From Ramlibacter alkalitolerans (lineage in GTDB: Bacteria > Pseudomonadota > Gammaproteobacteria > Burkholderiales > Burkholderiaceae_C), in assembly GCF_016722765.1 (NCBI RefSeq), contig NZ_JAEQND010000017.1:1-64000 (forward strand): a DNA stretch of 64,000 bases, read 5' to 3'. A program made the position numbers and the translations under genes. Positions 26,160 through 34,697 of this stretch are shown piece after piece. Positions within the stretch are counted from its first letter, which is position 1. Each line of letters opens with the position of its first letter. The notes beneath the pieces were generated by a model, which was given only the letters and a program-made list of their open reading frames with translations, was not told the DNA's origin and did not search any database.

Positions 26160-26558
26160 CTATTTCTGAGCGGCAGCAGCTGGTTCGAACAGCTCCACCA
26201 GATTTCCGGACGGATCCTCCAGCAGAATCTGCCGCCCGCCCGGCCCCGAGACGATGTCGTTGCGAAACTTGACTGCGGCTTTCTTGAGCACCTCGACCTG
26301 GGCGTCGAGATCGGTGCTTCGAATGATGAAGCGATTCCACCCGCCCGGTTCAGGTTTGCGGCCATCGGGCATCGGTTGCGACCCACCACCCGGGCCCTGC
26401 GGGGGACTCAGCACGAGTTGCAGGTTCTCCCGCTCGAGAAGCGCGAACTGGGGACCCGATTGAGCGGAGGTACGAAAGCCCAGATGAGTGGTGTAGAACG
26501 CGACCGCTGCGTCAACGTCGTGCACAATGTACCGAACCATCAATTCGTTCAGCTTCAC
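26160..26558 (-). CDS. VOC-family protein (glyoxalase/bleomycin-resistance fold)
   Basis: 132 residues from a GTG at 26558 that follows GAAGGAGG; an ATG 6 codons later is the alternative. The two betaalphabetabetabeta modules are visible: MVRYIVHDVDAAVAFYTTHLGF and WNRFIIRSTDLDAQVEVLKK, ending QILLEDPSGNLVELFEP, the usual metal-site strand with Glu. Such proteins are metal-dependent lyases, dioxygenases or drug-binding proteins. By eye, the gene and its flanks have lower GC and more A/T-ending codons than all neighbours, suggesting later acquisition. Confidence 0.82.
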   Translation of the reverse strand: MKLNELMVRYIVHDVDAAVAFYTTHLGFRTSAQSGPQFALLERENLQLVLSPPQGPGGGSQPMPDGRKPEPGGWNRFIIRSTDLDAQVEVLKKAAVKFRNDIVSGPGGRQILLEDPSGNLVELFEPAAAAQK

Positions 26559-26656
26559 GAGGCCTCCTTCGCGGAATGCGGAACACTTCGGTCGACAGGC
26601 GCCCGACTGTCGCATCCGTCATGCGGTGAACTCAGAATTTGGAGTTTCGTATGACG

Positions 26657-26761
26657 TCAGAGGTTCTGGCTGTGGCAGGCCATGTCGCTCACACGGTACA
26701 GGAACACCGCGGCATGGCGGTCCAGCATCGCTCCGGCCTCCGGGTGCTCGTACGCGATTCG
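26657..26761 (-). pseudogene. Possible 3' remnant of a metallophosphoesterase-like gene
   Basis: A 34-codon open stretch ending in TGA at 26657, with coding-like composition and beginning RIAYEHPEAGAMLDRHAAVF. It is cut off upstream by an in-frame TGA at 26762 and has no start. RIAYxH is also the start of the C-terminal tail of the phosphoesterase at 19783 (RIAYDHRAAAAA), so a decayed relative is one reading. The similarity is short; chance cannot be excluded. Confidence 0.3.
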
Positions 26762-26807
26762 TCAAGGTGAGGTGTATGCCTGCGGCCGCTCCCGCTGGGG
26801 GATGACG

Positions 26808-27482
26808 ATGTTCATCGGACACACCGCCGTGGCGCTGGCGGCGAAGAAGCTGGCGCCGGAGGTCTCCCTGGGCCTGCTGCTCGCGGCCGCCACCTGGCTG
26901 GACCTGGTGTGGCCGATCCTCGTGCTGCTCGGGGTGGAGGTGGTGCGGGTCGACCCCGGCAACACCGCCTTCACGCCGCTCGATTTCGTCTCCTATCCCT
27001 GGACGCACAGCCTGCTGATGGCGCTTGCCTGGTCCGTGCTGTTCGCGCTGGTGCTGTCGCCCTGGGTGCGCGGCCGCCGAGCGCTGGCCGTCCTCGCCGC
27101 GCTCGTCTTCAGCCACTGGGTGCTCGATTTCGTCTCCCATCGTCCCGACCTGCCCGTGACGCCCGGCGACGCGGAGAAACTGGGCCTGGGCCTGTGGAAC
27201 AACGTGGCCGCGACGCTCGCGGTAGAAGGCGTGCTCATGGCCGCCGGCACCTGGCTGTACCTGCGCGCGACGCACGCGCGCGCTGCGGCCGGGCGCCACG
27301 CCTTCTGGGCGCTGGTCGTGTTCTACGTCGTGGTCTGGCTGGCCAACCTGGTCTCGCCACCGCCACCGAGCGACCGCGCAGTGGCCTGGGTCGCCCTGTC
27401 CGCCTGGCTGCTGCCGTTGTGGGCCGGCTGGGCCGACAGGCCGGTCACGGGATCGCCACCGCGCGCGGCCAGGACGCCCTAA
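26808..27482 (+). CDS. Polytopic membrane protein of the YdjM/DUF457-type 'metal-dependent hydrolase' family
   Basis: 224 residues (226 if the ATG at 26802 is used; GGGGG before either). It begins FIGHTAVALAAKKLAPEVSLG and carries five or more hydrophobic segments. Conserved polar residues lie at the helix ends: His4, SYPWTHSLLMA, FSHWVLDFVSHRPD. These fit the family of small inner-membrane proteins annotated as metal-dependent hydrolases. The biochemical role is unproven. It is followed after 34 bases by a GAF protein in the same direction. Confidence 0.75.
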   Translation: MFIGHTAVALAAKKLAPEVSLGLLLAAATWLDLVWPILVLLGVEVVRVDPGNTAFTPLDFVSYPWTHSLLMALAWSVLFALVLSPWVRGRRALAVLAALVFSHWVLDFVSHRPDLPVTPGDAEKLGLGLWNNVAATLAVEGVLMAAGTWLYLRATHARAAAGRHAFWALVVFYVVVWLANLVSPPPPSDRAVAWVALSAWLLPLWAGWADRPVTGSPPRAARTP

Positions 27483-27516
27483 ACTCCACCCTGCGGACAT
27501 TTCGCCCGTAGCCCCC

Positions 27517-28146
27517 ATGAACAACATGCCAGAACCAGGCCTCGCGCGTACCGGCTCCAGTCTGCTGCTGGACTGGCAGAGCCAGGCCCTGCAGCTCGCG
27601 GTGCGCGGCGCCCCGCTCGCGGACGTGCTGGAGGTCCTGGTCCAGGCTGCCGAGTCGCAGTCCGACGGCCGGTTCATCGGCTCCATCCTCCTGCTCGATG
27701 GGGACGGCCGCCACCTGCGGCACGGCGCCGCGCCCTCGCTGCCCCAGGCCTACAACGAGGCGATCGACGGCATCGCGATCGGGCCCAGCGTGGGCTCCTG
27801 CGGCACCGCCGCGCACTTCGGCCATGCGATCGTCGTGACGGACATCGAGCGCGACCCGTTGTGGGCCGACTTCAGCGCCCTTGCGCTGCAGCATGGCCTG
27901 CGCGCCTGCTGGTCGACGCCCTTCCACGCCAAGGACGGCAGCGTGCTCGGAACCCTGGCGCTCTACTACCGCGAGCCGCGCGGCCCCAGCGAGACCGACC
28001 GCGAGGTCGTCAAGCTCATCGGCAACACCGCTGCGCTGGTGGTCGAGAACGCGCGGCTGCGCCAGCGGCTGCAGGACATGGACGCGCGCCCGCCCGGCGC
28101 GGACGGCGCCGCGAAGCTCGCTTCGCAGCCTTCGATCCACCCCTGA
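27517..28146 (+). CDS. GAF-domain protein
   Basis: 209 residues, nearly all one GAF domain (about 20-185) with the typical core SVGSCGTAAHFGHAIVVTDI and WSTPFHAKDGSVLGTLALYY. The Cys in the SCG turn is common in this subgroup, which often precedes PAS-kinases or GGDEF proteins, but here no effector is attached. It may be a stand-alone ligand or redox sensor acting on another protein. It is convergent with mgsA, separated by 20 bases. Confidence 0.85.
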   Translation: MNNMPEPGLARTGSSLLLDWQSQALQLAVRGAPLADVLEVLVQAAESQSDGRFIGSILLLDGDGRHLRHGAAPSLPQAYNEAIDGIAIGPSVGSCGTAAHFGHAIVVTDIERDPLWADFSALALQHGLRACWSTPFHAKDGSVLGTLALYYREPRGPSETDREVVKLIGNTAALVVENARLRQRLQDMDARPPGADGAAKLASQPSIHP

Positions 28147-28166
28147 AGTTCAGGCCGCCAGCGGCC

Positions 28167-28577
28167 TCATCCCACCGTCAAGCCGTGCCGCGTCGCGATC
28201 AGCGACAGCAGCATGCGCGCGCTCGCCTCGTTGGTGGCGCAGGGCACGTCGTGCACGTCGCAGGCGCGCACCAGCGCGTTGATGTCCGGCTCGTGCGGCT
28301 GCGGCGTCATCGGGTCGCGCAGGAAGATCACCATGTCGACCTGGCCGCCGGCCAGGCGGGCGCCGATCTGCAGGTCGCCGCCCAGCGGGCCGCTGAGCAT
28401 GCGCTCGACGTCCAGCCCGGTCTCGGCGGCGATGCGGCTGCCGGTCGTGCCGGTGGCGCACAGGCTGCACTGGCGCAGCACGGGCGCGAACTCGCGCGCC
28501 AGTTCGACGATGGTGGCCTTCTTGCGGTCGTGCGCGATCAGGGCGATGCGGGGTGGGTGGCGTTCAGTGGTGTCCAT
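28167..28577 (-). CDS. mgsA: Methylglyoxal synthase
   Basis: 136 residues, matching the family's usual 130-150. It converts dihydroxyacetone phosphate to methylglyoxal plus phosphate, a glycolytic bypass when phosphate is short. Signatures: IALIAHDRKK with the His-Asp pair, ATGTTGSRI phosphate loop, and SGPLGGDLQIGARLAGG containing the catalytic Asp. The chosen ATG at 28577 overlaps the end of the phosphoesterase by 14 bases, so the genes are coupled. No glyoxalase I/II gene is adjacent. Confidence 0.92.
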   Translation of the reverse strand: MDTTERHPPRIALIAHDRKKATIVELAREFAPVLRQCSLCATGTTGSRIAAETGLDVERMLSGPLGGDLQIGARLAGGQVDMVIFLRDPMTPQPHEPDINALVRACDVHDVPCATNEASARMLLSLIATRHGLTVG

Positions 28578-29373
28578 GCGCTGCGGCGGCCGCACCGGCG
28601 TTCACCGTGCCCACCAGCGTCTCGGTGCCGGGCGCCTCGCGCGGCAGCTCGTACAGGTGGAACGGCGGCTGGTCGGGCCTCTTGCGCAGGAGCAGGGGCC
28701 GGGCCACGTTGAACACCGGCACGCCGTTGATGGTGCGCCCTTCCAGCGTGCCGCGGTGCGCATGCCCGTGGAAGACGGCATCGACAGGATAGCGCAACAG
28801 CGGTTCCTCCAGCCGGCTGCTGCCCAGGAAGGGGAAGATGTCGGCCGGCTCGCCCTCCACCGTGCCGCAGATCGGCGAGTAGTGCAGCAGCGCGATGCGC
28901 CGCGGCGTGCGCAGCTTGGCCAGCGCGGCCTCCAGCTTCATCGCCTCGTGCAGCGCCTCCTGCACGAACAGCTTGATGATCGGCTCGCCCCACGCGCCCA
29001 GCGAGCCGCGGCCGAAGCCGCCGGCGAAGCCCTTGGCGCCCGCGATGCCCACGCCCTCGATCTCGCAGGCCTCGCCATCGAGCACCCGCACGCCCGCCTT
29101 CTTCAGCGTCTCCGTGACGGCTTCCGGCGTGCCGGATTCGAAGTCGTGATTCCCCAGCACGGCGACCACGGGCACCTTCACGCCGCTCAGCTCTTCGGCC
29201 AGCACGTGCGCTTCCTCCGCGGTGCCGTAGTCGGTCAGGTCGCCGCACAGCAGCAGGGCGTCCACCGTCTCGGCGGCCTGCGCGAAGAAGGCGCGCAGGG
29301 TGCCGGCCGACTCCTTGGTCACATGGATGTCGCCGACGACGGCGAAGCGCACGGTGCTGGGGGATTTGCTCAT
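28564..29373 (-). CDS. Metallophosphoesterase
   Basis: 269 residues with the calcineurin-like dimetal motifs GDIHVTK, GDLTDYG, LGNHDFES and the C-terminal FHGHAHRG. A long insert in the middle (GAKGFAGGFGRGSLGAWGEP) is typical of the group annotated as YfcE-unrelated cytosolic phosphoesterases. The start is taken at 29373 (MSKSPSTVRF); the upstream in-frame ATG at 29418 adds low-complexity sequence. It is cotranscribed with mgsA. Substrate unknown. Confidence 0.82.
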   Translation of the reverse strand: MSKSPSTVRFAVVGDIHVTKESAGTLRAFFAQAAETVDALLLCGDLTDYGTAEEAHVLAEELSGVKVPVVAVLGNHDFESGTPEAVTETLKKAGVRVLDGEACEIEGVGIAGAKGFAGGFGRGSLGAWGEPIIKLFVQEALHEAMKLEAALAKLRTPRRIALLHYSPICGTVEGEPADIFPFLGSSRLEEPLLRYPVDAVFHGHAHRGTLEGRTINGVPVFNVARPLLLRKRPDQPPFHLYELPREAPGTETLVGTVNAGAAAAAHGHH

Positions 29374-29529
29374 GGCCAGCGATGCTGCCGTGCCTGCCGC
29401 GCCATCGGGATCGTCCATCCCTGCGGACGGCTGTAGGCGGGCGCCGACGATCGATGAGGTGCCTTGTCAGGTGCGTCACAGCGTTTCGGCCGAGGTGCTG
29501 GCCCGTACGGGCTCCCTAATCTTCCGATC

Positions 29530-30405
29530 ATGTGCTCAGACATGCCCCTGGCCCCCTCGCTGGAAGAAGAAGTCGCGCCGGAAACGGCCGCCTTCTACCG
29601 CCGTGCGCTGCAGACGCTGGTGGACGCCGGCGTGCCCTTCCTGGTCGGCGGGGCCTTCGCCCATGCCTGCTTCACCGGCATCCGCCGCTCGACCAAGGAC
29701 CTGGACCTGTTCATCCGGCGCCAGGACTACGAGCGCGTGGCGGAGCTGATGCGCGGGCAGGGCTGGGAAACCGAGATGACCTACCCGCACTGGCTGGCCA
29801 AGGTCTATGCCGGCGCGGAGTTCATCGATCTCATCTTCAACTCGGGCAACGGCGTCACGCCGGTGGACGAGCGCTGGTTCCACGACAACGCCGTGGCCGA
29901 CGTGCTGGGCGTGCCGGTGCGCATCGCCAACATGGAAGACGGCATGCTGTCCAAGGCCTTCATCATGGAGCGCGAGCGCTACGACGGCGCCGACGTCGCG
30001 CACCTGCTGCAGGCCAACGCCGAGCGGCTGGACTGGCACGGCCTGCTGCAGCGCTTCGGCAGCAACTGGCGCGTGCTGCTGGCGCACCTCACGCTGTTCG
30101 GCTTCATCTATCCCGGCGAGCGCCACCGCATCCCGGCGTGGGTGATGCAGGATCTGCTGGGACGGCTCGCCGCCGAGGTGCAGCAAGGCCCCGTCGAGGA
30201 CCGGCACGTGTGCGCCGGCACGCTGCTGTCGCGCGAGCAGTACCTGCACGACGTCGAACAGCTCGGCTACGTGGACGGTCGCCTCACGCCGGCCAGCACC
30301 ATGACCGAGGCCGACGTGGCCACGTGGACGGCCGCCATCCCGGCGCGCCAGCCCGGCGCCGCCGCTGCCGGCCCGGAAGGGTCGCTCGCCCCCGGCCACG
30401 CCTGA
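29530..30405 (+). CDS. Nucleotidyltransferase-fold protein (MNT/AbiEii-like)
   Basis: 291 residues. Near the N-terminus GVPFLVGGAFAHACFTGIRR followed by STKDLDLFI is the GG...DxD pattern of the polymerase-beta nucleotidyltransferase superfamily, with two aspartates to hold metal. The rest (WFHDNAVADVLGVPVRIANMEDGMLSKAF) matches the AbiEii/'nucleotidyl transferase' helical region. Relatives include toxin components and uncharacterised housekeeping proteins; no antitoxin-like partner is beside it, so a toxin role is not supported. The start is ATG 29530 or 29542. Divergent from the phosphoesterase at 29373. Confidence 0.75.
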   Translation: MCSDMPLAPSLEEEVAPETAAFYRRALQTLVDAGVPFLVGGAFAHACFTGIRRSTKDLDLFIRRQDYERVAELMRGQGWETEMTYPHWLAKVYAGAEFIDLIFNSGNGVTPVDERWFHDNAVADVLGVPVRIANMEDGMLSKAFIMERERYDGADVAHLLQANAERLDWHGLLQRFGSNWRVLLAHLTLFGFIYPGERHRIPAWVMQDLLGRLAAEVQQGPVEDRHVCAGTLLSREQYLHDVEQLGYVDGRLTPASTMTEADVATWTAAIPARQPGAAAAGPEGSLAPGHA

Positions 30406-30579
30406 GCCAGCCGCCAGGGCTGCTTTAGGCATTCCCCCAGACCCCCTTAGTCAATCGCGAGCCCGCGAAGGGGCGCGCGCTCGTCACAATCCGACACATG
30501 CAGGTGTCCCGGAGGGGACGAGCGCCGTCGCGGCGGAGCGCGGCGTGGTCACGTGGCACGTCAGGGAAGGGTGGTCATC

Positions 30580-31200
30580 ATGCAAGCCAGCGAGCACGCC
30601 AGCCTGCTCGAAGCGCTGTCCGAGCGCCTGCTGACCGACTTCACGCAGCAACTGTGGCGCAAGGTCTTCCTCGGACCGGGCTACGAGTGCATCCGCTTCG
30701 AGCGCGAGACCGTGACCTTCCTGTGCACGGACACGCTGGACTTCGACTGGACCCCGGAGGAAACCGAGACCGTCGCCGCCCGCTACGGCGGCCGCGTCGA
30801 GCGCTGCGACCAGCGCCTCGTGCTGGCGTTCCCGCGCGCCCGCGACGCGCTGCAGATGGCGCTGCTGCTGCAACGCACCACCTGCTGCCCGCTGCGCATG
30901 GCCCTGCTCACGGCGAGCTGCCACTGCGCGGTGTACGGGCTCGCTGGCAGGCAGCGGCGCCTGGCCATCGGCAGCGAGGTGCAGCAGGCCTGCGCCAGCG
31001 CGGACCAGGCGCAGCCGGGCGCGATCCACATCTCGCCCGCAACGTACCGCTGCCTCGGCCCCTGCTACGCATGGCGGCCCCGCGCCGCGCCCGTGGCCAC
31101 CGAGCTGCGGGGCGATGAAGGCGCGTCCGCCGCGATCACGCTGGCACCCTCGGCCCCGCCGCCGCTGGCCACCTTCGCCGGCCTCGGTCGCCTCGCCTGA
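30580..31200 (+). CDS. Degenerate class III nucleotide-cyclase-like protein
   Basis: 206 residues from the ATG at 30580 (GGAAGGG upstream). The middle follows the class III adenylate-cyclase fold. The metal-binding aspartates are kept at Asp51 (FLCTDTLDFD) and Asp77 (VERCDQRLVLAF), then a RMALLTASCHCAVYG strand and an AQPGAIHISPATYRCLG close. The transition-state Asn and Arg of the VN-x-A-x-R motif are replaced by Gln135 and Ala139, so catalysis is doubtful; a ligand-binding or regulatory role is more likely. Unusually rich in Cys for a cytoplasmic protein. It stands alone between the nucleotidyltransferase and the operon ending at 31213. Confidence 0.6.
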   Translation: MQASEHASLLEALSERLLTDFTQQLWRKVFLGPGYECIRFERETVTFLCTDTLDFDWTPEETETVAARYGGRVERCDQRLVLAFPRARDALQMALLLQRTTCCPLRMALLTASCHCAVYGLAGRQRRLAIGSEVQQACASADQAQPGAIHISPATYRCLGPCYAWRPRAAPVATELRGDEGASAAITLAPSAPPPLATFAGLGRLA

Positions 31201-31212
31201 GGCGCGCGCGCC

Positions 31213-32793
31213 TCACGCCGCCACTTCACTCACGGCGTCGCCCCAGGGCGACATGATCTCCGTGCAGCCCATGTTGCGCGCGCCCTCGCGCAGCACACCC
31301 GCGGGGCAGGCGAAGGCATACGGGAAGACGTTGCGCCGGGCGGTGCTGGTGGGCATCTCCTCGGCCAGGGCCTGCAGGATCTCGCGGGGCAGCAGGCGGT
31401 CCGCGGTGACCTGGCCGCCCCCGCTGACGTCGATGCGCGGCTGGTGGAAGGCCTGCTCCAGCGTCATGCCGTGCGCCATCAGGAAGGAGCTCAGTTGCAG
31501 CACGGCGCCCAGGATCTTGCGGCCGCCCGAAGCTCCGAGCGCGAAGCGGCGGCCGTCGCCGGCGACACCGATCACGGGGCAGTAGTTCGCCAGGCAGCGC
31601 TTGTCCGGCGCCAGCGAATTCGGCTTGCCCGGTTCGGGGTCGAACCACATCACGCCGTTGTTCAACAGCAGGCCGGTGGAGGGCGAGACCACGCGCGAAC
31701 CGAAGATCGACAGCAGCGTCTGCGTGACGGCGCACAGGTTGCCTTCGCGATCGACCACGCTGAAGTGGGTGGTGCAGCCGGGCGCCTTGGGCGATTCCTG
31801 GTCGCCCATGCTGGACAGGCGCTTGCGGAACGCGGCATCGAGCACACGCGCCATGGCGCGGTAGGCCCGCGCGTCGGGCGCGCCCGCGTGATCACCCAGC
31901 TCGCCCTCCAGCATCTGCAATGCCTGGGCGAAGGTGGGTCCGCCGGTGAGGCCGGGCGCGGCGTAGACCTGGCCGCCGCGGTACGGCACCGCCAGCGGTT
32001 CGACCCATTCGGCCTGGTACGCGGCCAGGTCGGCTTCCGACAGGCATCCGCCCTTGGCGCGCACGTCGCGCACCAGGGCGCGCGCGACGCCTCCTTCGTA
32101 GAAGGCGCGCGGCCCCTCGTCGGCGATCTGCTGCAGCGTGCGGGCCAGCGCGCGCTGGTCCAGGTGGCGCTCGGTGCTGGCCGTCCAGGCGCCGAGGATC
32201 GGCCATCGGCCGTCCTCCAGGAACATGGCGGCCGCATCGGGGTCGAGCGACAGCGGCTGCGCCGTGGACGCGGTCACCAGCCCGGAGTACCAGTCGACCA
32301 GCAGGCCTTCCTGCGCCAGCCGCACGGCGGGGGCGACCAGTTCGCGCCAGGATTTGCGACCGTGGCGCGCGTGCGCCAGGCCCATGCCCGAGACGACGCC
32401 GGGCACCGCCACGGCGGTGGCGCCCTGCACGTTGCGGTCGTCCACCACGCAGCGCCAGGGGAACAGGTCGGAGCTGCGGCCGTCCGGCGTGAGCGGGTAG
32501 TCGGCCGGATCGAGTTCGCGCGGCGAGCGCATCCCGAAGTTCACCACTTCGGCCTTCTGTTCGGCGGCGCGCCACAGCACCATGCAGCCGCCCGCCGCCG
32601 CGCCGCTCATCCACGGCTCCACCACGCCGAGCGCGAACGAAGTCGCGACCGCCGCATCCACCGCGTCGCCGCCGGCGGCGAGCACCGCGGCGCCGACGCG
32701 CGCGGCCTTCTTGTGCTGCGAAGCGACCACGCCGCCCTCGCTGGCCACCACGGCCTTGCGCACCACCTGCGCATCGGAGAAGTTGTCGATCAC
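31213..32793 (-). CDS. Gamma-glutamyltransferase-like Ntn amidohydrolase, cytoplasmic
   Basis: 526 residues of the GGT family, made as a proenzyme that cleaves itself before Thr341 (GCTTHFSVVDREGN), which then becomes the nucleophile. The oxyanion and glycine-rich segments are present (GLLLNNGVMWFDP, LGASGGRKI). No signal peptide exists, unlike periplasmic glutathione-degrading GGT. Length and architecture recall HpxW oxamate amidohydrolase and cephalosporin-acylase relatives. It is the last gene of the operon beginning at 38788, 10 bases after the deacetylase-fold gene, so it probably removes an amide late in a catabolic route. Confidence 0.82.
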   Translation of the reverse strand: MIDNFSDAQVVRKAVVASEGGVVASQHKKAARVGAAVLAAGGDAVDAAVATSFALGVVEPWMSGAAAGGCMVLWRAAEQKAEVVNFGMRSPRELDPADYPLTPDGRSSDLFPWRCVVDDRNVQGATAVAVPGVVSGMGLAHARHGRKSWRELVAPAVRLAQEGLLVDWYSGLVTASTAQPLSLDPDAAAMFLEDGRWPILGAWTASTERHLDQRALARTLQQIADEGPRAFYEGGVARALVRDVRAKGGCLSEADLAAYQAEWVEPLAVPYRGGQVYAAPGLTGGPTFAQALQMLEGELGDHAGAPDARAYRAMARVLDAAFRKRLSSMGDQESPKAPGCTTHFSVVDREGNLCAVTQTLLSIFGSRVVSPSTGLLLNNGVMWFDPEPGKPNSLAPDKRCLANYCPVIGVAGDGRRFALGASGGRKILGAVLQLSSFLMAHGMTLEQAFHQPRIDVSGGGQVTADRLLPREILQALAEEMPTSTARRNVFPYAFACPAGVLREGARNMGCTEIMSPWGDAVSEVAA

Positions 32794-32803
32794 GTTGCGT
32801 CCT

Positions 32804-33694
32804 TCATTCCGGCTGCTGCACGTAGCGCACGATGTCCGCGTGCGTGGCGAACCACACCCGCCCGAGATGGCGGGCGTGCAGGATCAGTTCCTCCAGGATC
32901 CAGATGCGCGAGCGGTAGCCGCTGATGTGCGGATGCATCGTGAGCTGGAAGATGCCGCCTTCGCGGTAGGCCGCGTCGAGCTCGCGGCGGAAGATGTCGA
33001 ACACGTCGCCCGGCGGCGTGTAGGGGCGCAGGCCGGCGAAGCGGTTCATGTTGAAGTACACGGCATCGTCGCGGATCCATTCCACCGGCAGTTCCACCAC
33101 GCCGCTCGGCCGGCCATCGAGCAGCAGCTCGTAGCAGTCCACGTCGGCCATCAGCGAGGAGTCGTACTGCAGGCCCATGTCGCGCGCGATGGCCAGGGTC
33201 GAAGGGCTGAAGTCCCACGAAGGCGTGCGGATCCCCACCGGCCGCCGGCCGCAGACCTTCTCCAGCGTGTCGGCGCTGCGCAGCATGAGGTCGCGTTCGG
33301 CCGCTTCCGGCAGCACCGAGTTGCGCTCGTGGATCCAGCCGTGCAGCGCGATCTCGTGGCCGTCGCCGGCGATGCGGCGCTGTTCGTCGGGATAGAGCAG
33401 CGCCGTGACGGCGGGCACGTAGAAGCTGGCCGGCACGCCCTGGCGCGCCAGGATCTCCAGGATGCGCGGGATGCCCTGGCGGTTGCCGTACTGCCCCTGC
33501 GACAGGCGGCCGATCGATTCGCCGCCCTCGCGCAGCTCGTTGGTCTCGTGGTCGGAGTCGAAGGACAGCGCGATGGCGCAGCGCGCGCCGCCGGGCCACT
33601 GCCGCGGCCGCAGGCTGCGCCCGGCGCGCACCCGCTCGACGATGCCGCGCCACTGGGGCTCCGGCCACTGCCAGGGTTGCAGCGGCTCGGTCAT
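32804..33694 (-). CDS. Polysaccharide-deacetylase-fold hydrolase (PuuE-like)
   Basis: 296 residues of the NodB/polysaccharide deacetylase superfamily without signal peptide. Metal and catalytic motifs: LSFDSDHET (Asp46, Asp48 in place of the usual TFDD), HGWIHERN (H-x3-H metal ligands) and GIRTPSWDFSPST. Cytoplasmic members of this type (PuuE allantoinase, imidase-like proteins) hydrolyse C-N bonds in small ureides or imides instead of chitin. Start and the preceding Bug stop overlap as ATGA. With the downstream GGT-like gene it suggests two consecutive amide or imide hydrolyses. Confidence 0.82.
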   Translation of the reverse strand: MTEPLQPWQWPEPQWRGIVERVRAGRSLRPRQWPGGARCAIALSFDSDHETNELREGGESIGRLSQGQYGNRQGIPRILEILARQGVPASFYVPAVTALLYPDEQRRIAGDGHEIALHGWIHERNSVLPEAAERDLMLRSADTLEKVCGRRPVGIRTPSWDFSPSTLAIARDMGLQYDSSLMADVDCYELLLDGRPSGVVELPVEWIRDDAVYFNMNRFAGLRPYTPPGDVFDIFRRELDAAYREGGIFQLTMHPHISGYRSRIWILEELILHARHLGRVWFATHADIVRYVQQPE

Positions 33695-34683
33695 TTCTTC
33701 GCCCCGGCGTGGATGCGGTGCGCGATCTCCTGCGCCGCCTTCGCCTCGCTGGCGACGAAGGCAGAGAACTCGCGCGGCGGCATGGCCACGCCTTCGATGC
33801 CCTGCTGGTCGAACTGCGCCTTCACCTCGGGCTCCGCCAGGGCGGCCACCACCGCCGCATGGATCCGGTTGACGATCTCCGGCGGCGCCCCGGCCGGCAG
33901 CCAGAGGCCGAACCAGTTCACCTTCTCGAAACCCGTCAGGCCCTGTTCGTCCATCGTCGGCACCTCGGGCATGCCCTTCCAGCGCTTCCTGCCGGTGAGG
34001 GCCAGCGCGCGCAGGCGGCCGTTCTGCACGTGCTGCAGCGCGATGTTGGTGCCGACGAAGAAGATGTCGATGCGGCCGGCGATCAGGTCGCTGGTCGCCT
34101 CCGGGATGCCCTTGTACGGCACCGAGAGGATGTCGGTGCCCGTCATGGCCTTCATCAGTTCGGCCGGGATGTGGCTGGCCGTGCCGTTGCCGGCGTTCGC
34201 ATAGGTCAGCTTGCCCGGATGTTTCTTCGCCAGCGCGATCAGTTCCTGCAGGTTCTTCGCCTCCACCCCGGGGTTCACCACCAGAGCCTGGCCGAAGTTC
34301 TGCGCCGCCAGCGTGACGTGGGTGAAGTCCTTGACCGGGTCGTAGGGCACGTTCTCGGCGAAGGGCGGGATGTTGACGTGCGAGGCAGTCGTGAACAGCC
34401 ACGTGTAGCCGTCCGCCGGCTGCTTGGCCACGTAGGCTGTGCCCACGAGTCCGCCGGCGCCGGCCCGGTTGTCGATGATCACCGGCTGTCCCAGCACCTG
34501 GTTGATCTTCGGCAGCATGGCGCGCAGGATCAGGTCCGGCGGACCGCCGGCGGGCGAGGGCACCACCACCTTGATCGGCTTGTTCGGGAAGTCGCGCGCG
34601 GCGGGCGCGCCCTGCGCGAAGGCCGTTGCGCCCGCGAGGGCCAGCGTGGCGAAGAGGGCGGTACGGCGGGTCGGTTGACGCAT
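33691..34683 (-). CDS. Bug-type (TctC) periplasmic solute receptor
   Basis: 330 residues with a twin-arginine-like leader (MRQPTRRTALFATLALAGAT, cleavage near AFAQG) and Bug signatures FPNKPIKVVVPSPAGGPPDL and DNRAGAGGLVGTAYVAKQPA. The second receptor in this operon (the other is at 37802), so two related substrates or intermediates may be imported. It lies 14 bases after the Gfo/Idh/MocA gene and is coupled to the deacetylase-fold gene by ATGA. Confidence 0.88.
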   Translation of the reverse strand: MRQPTRRTALFATLALAGATAFAQGAPAARDFPNKPIKVVVPSPAGGPPDLILRAMLPKINQVLGQPVIIDNRAGAGGLVGTAYVAKQPADGYTWLFTTASHVNIPPFAENVPYDPVKDFTHVTLAAQNFGQALVVNPGVEAKNLQELIALAKKHPGKLTYANAGNGTASHIPAELMKAMTGTDILSVPYKGIPEATSDLIAGRIDIFFVGTNIALQHVQNGRLRALALTGRKRWKGMPEVPTMDEQGLTGFEKVNWFGLWLPAGAPPEIVNRIHAAVVAALAEPEVKAQFDQQGIEGVAMPPREFSAFVASEAKAAQEIAHRIHAGAKK

Positions 34684-34697
34684 GGGAGGGGCTCCGT

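Noticed and set aside
29530..30405. Nucleotidyltransferase-fold gene considered as an AbiEii-type toxin
   Set aside because: No antitoxin-like gene is adjacent, codon use is native, and the divergent neighbour is an ordinary phosphoesterase.
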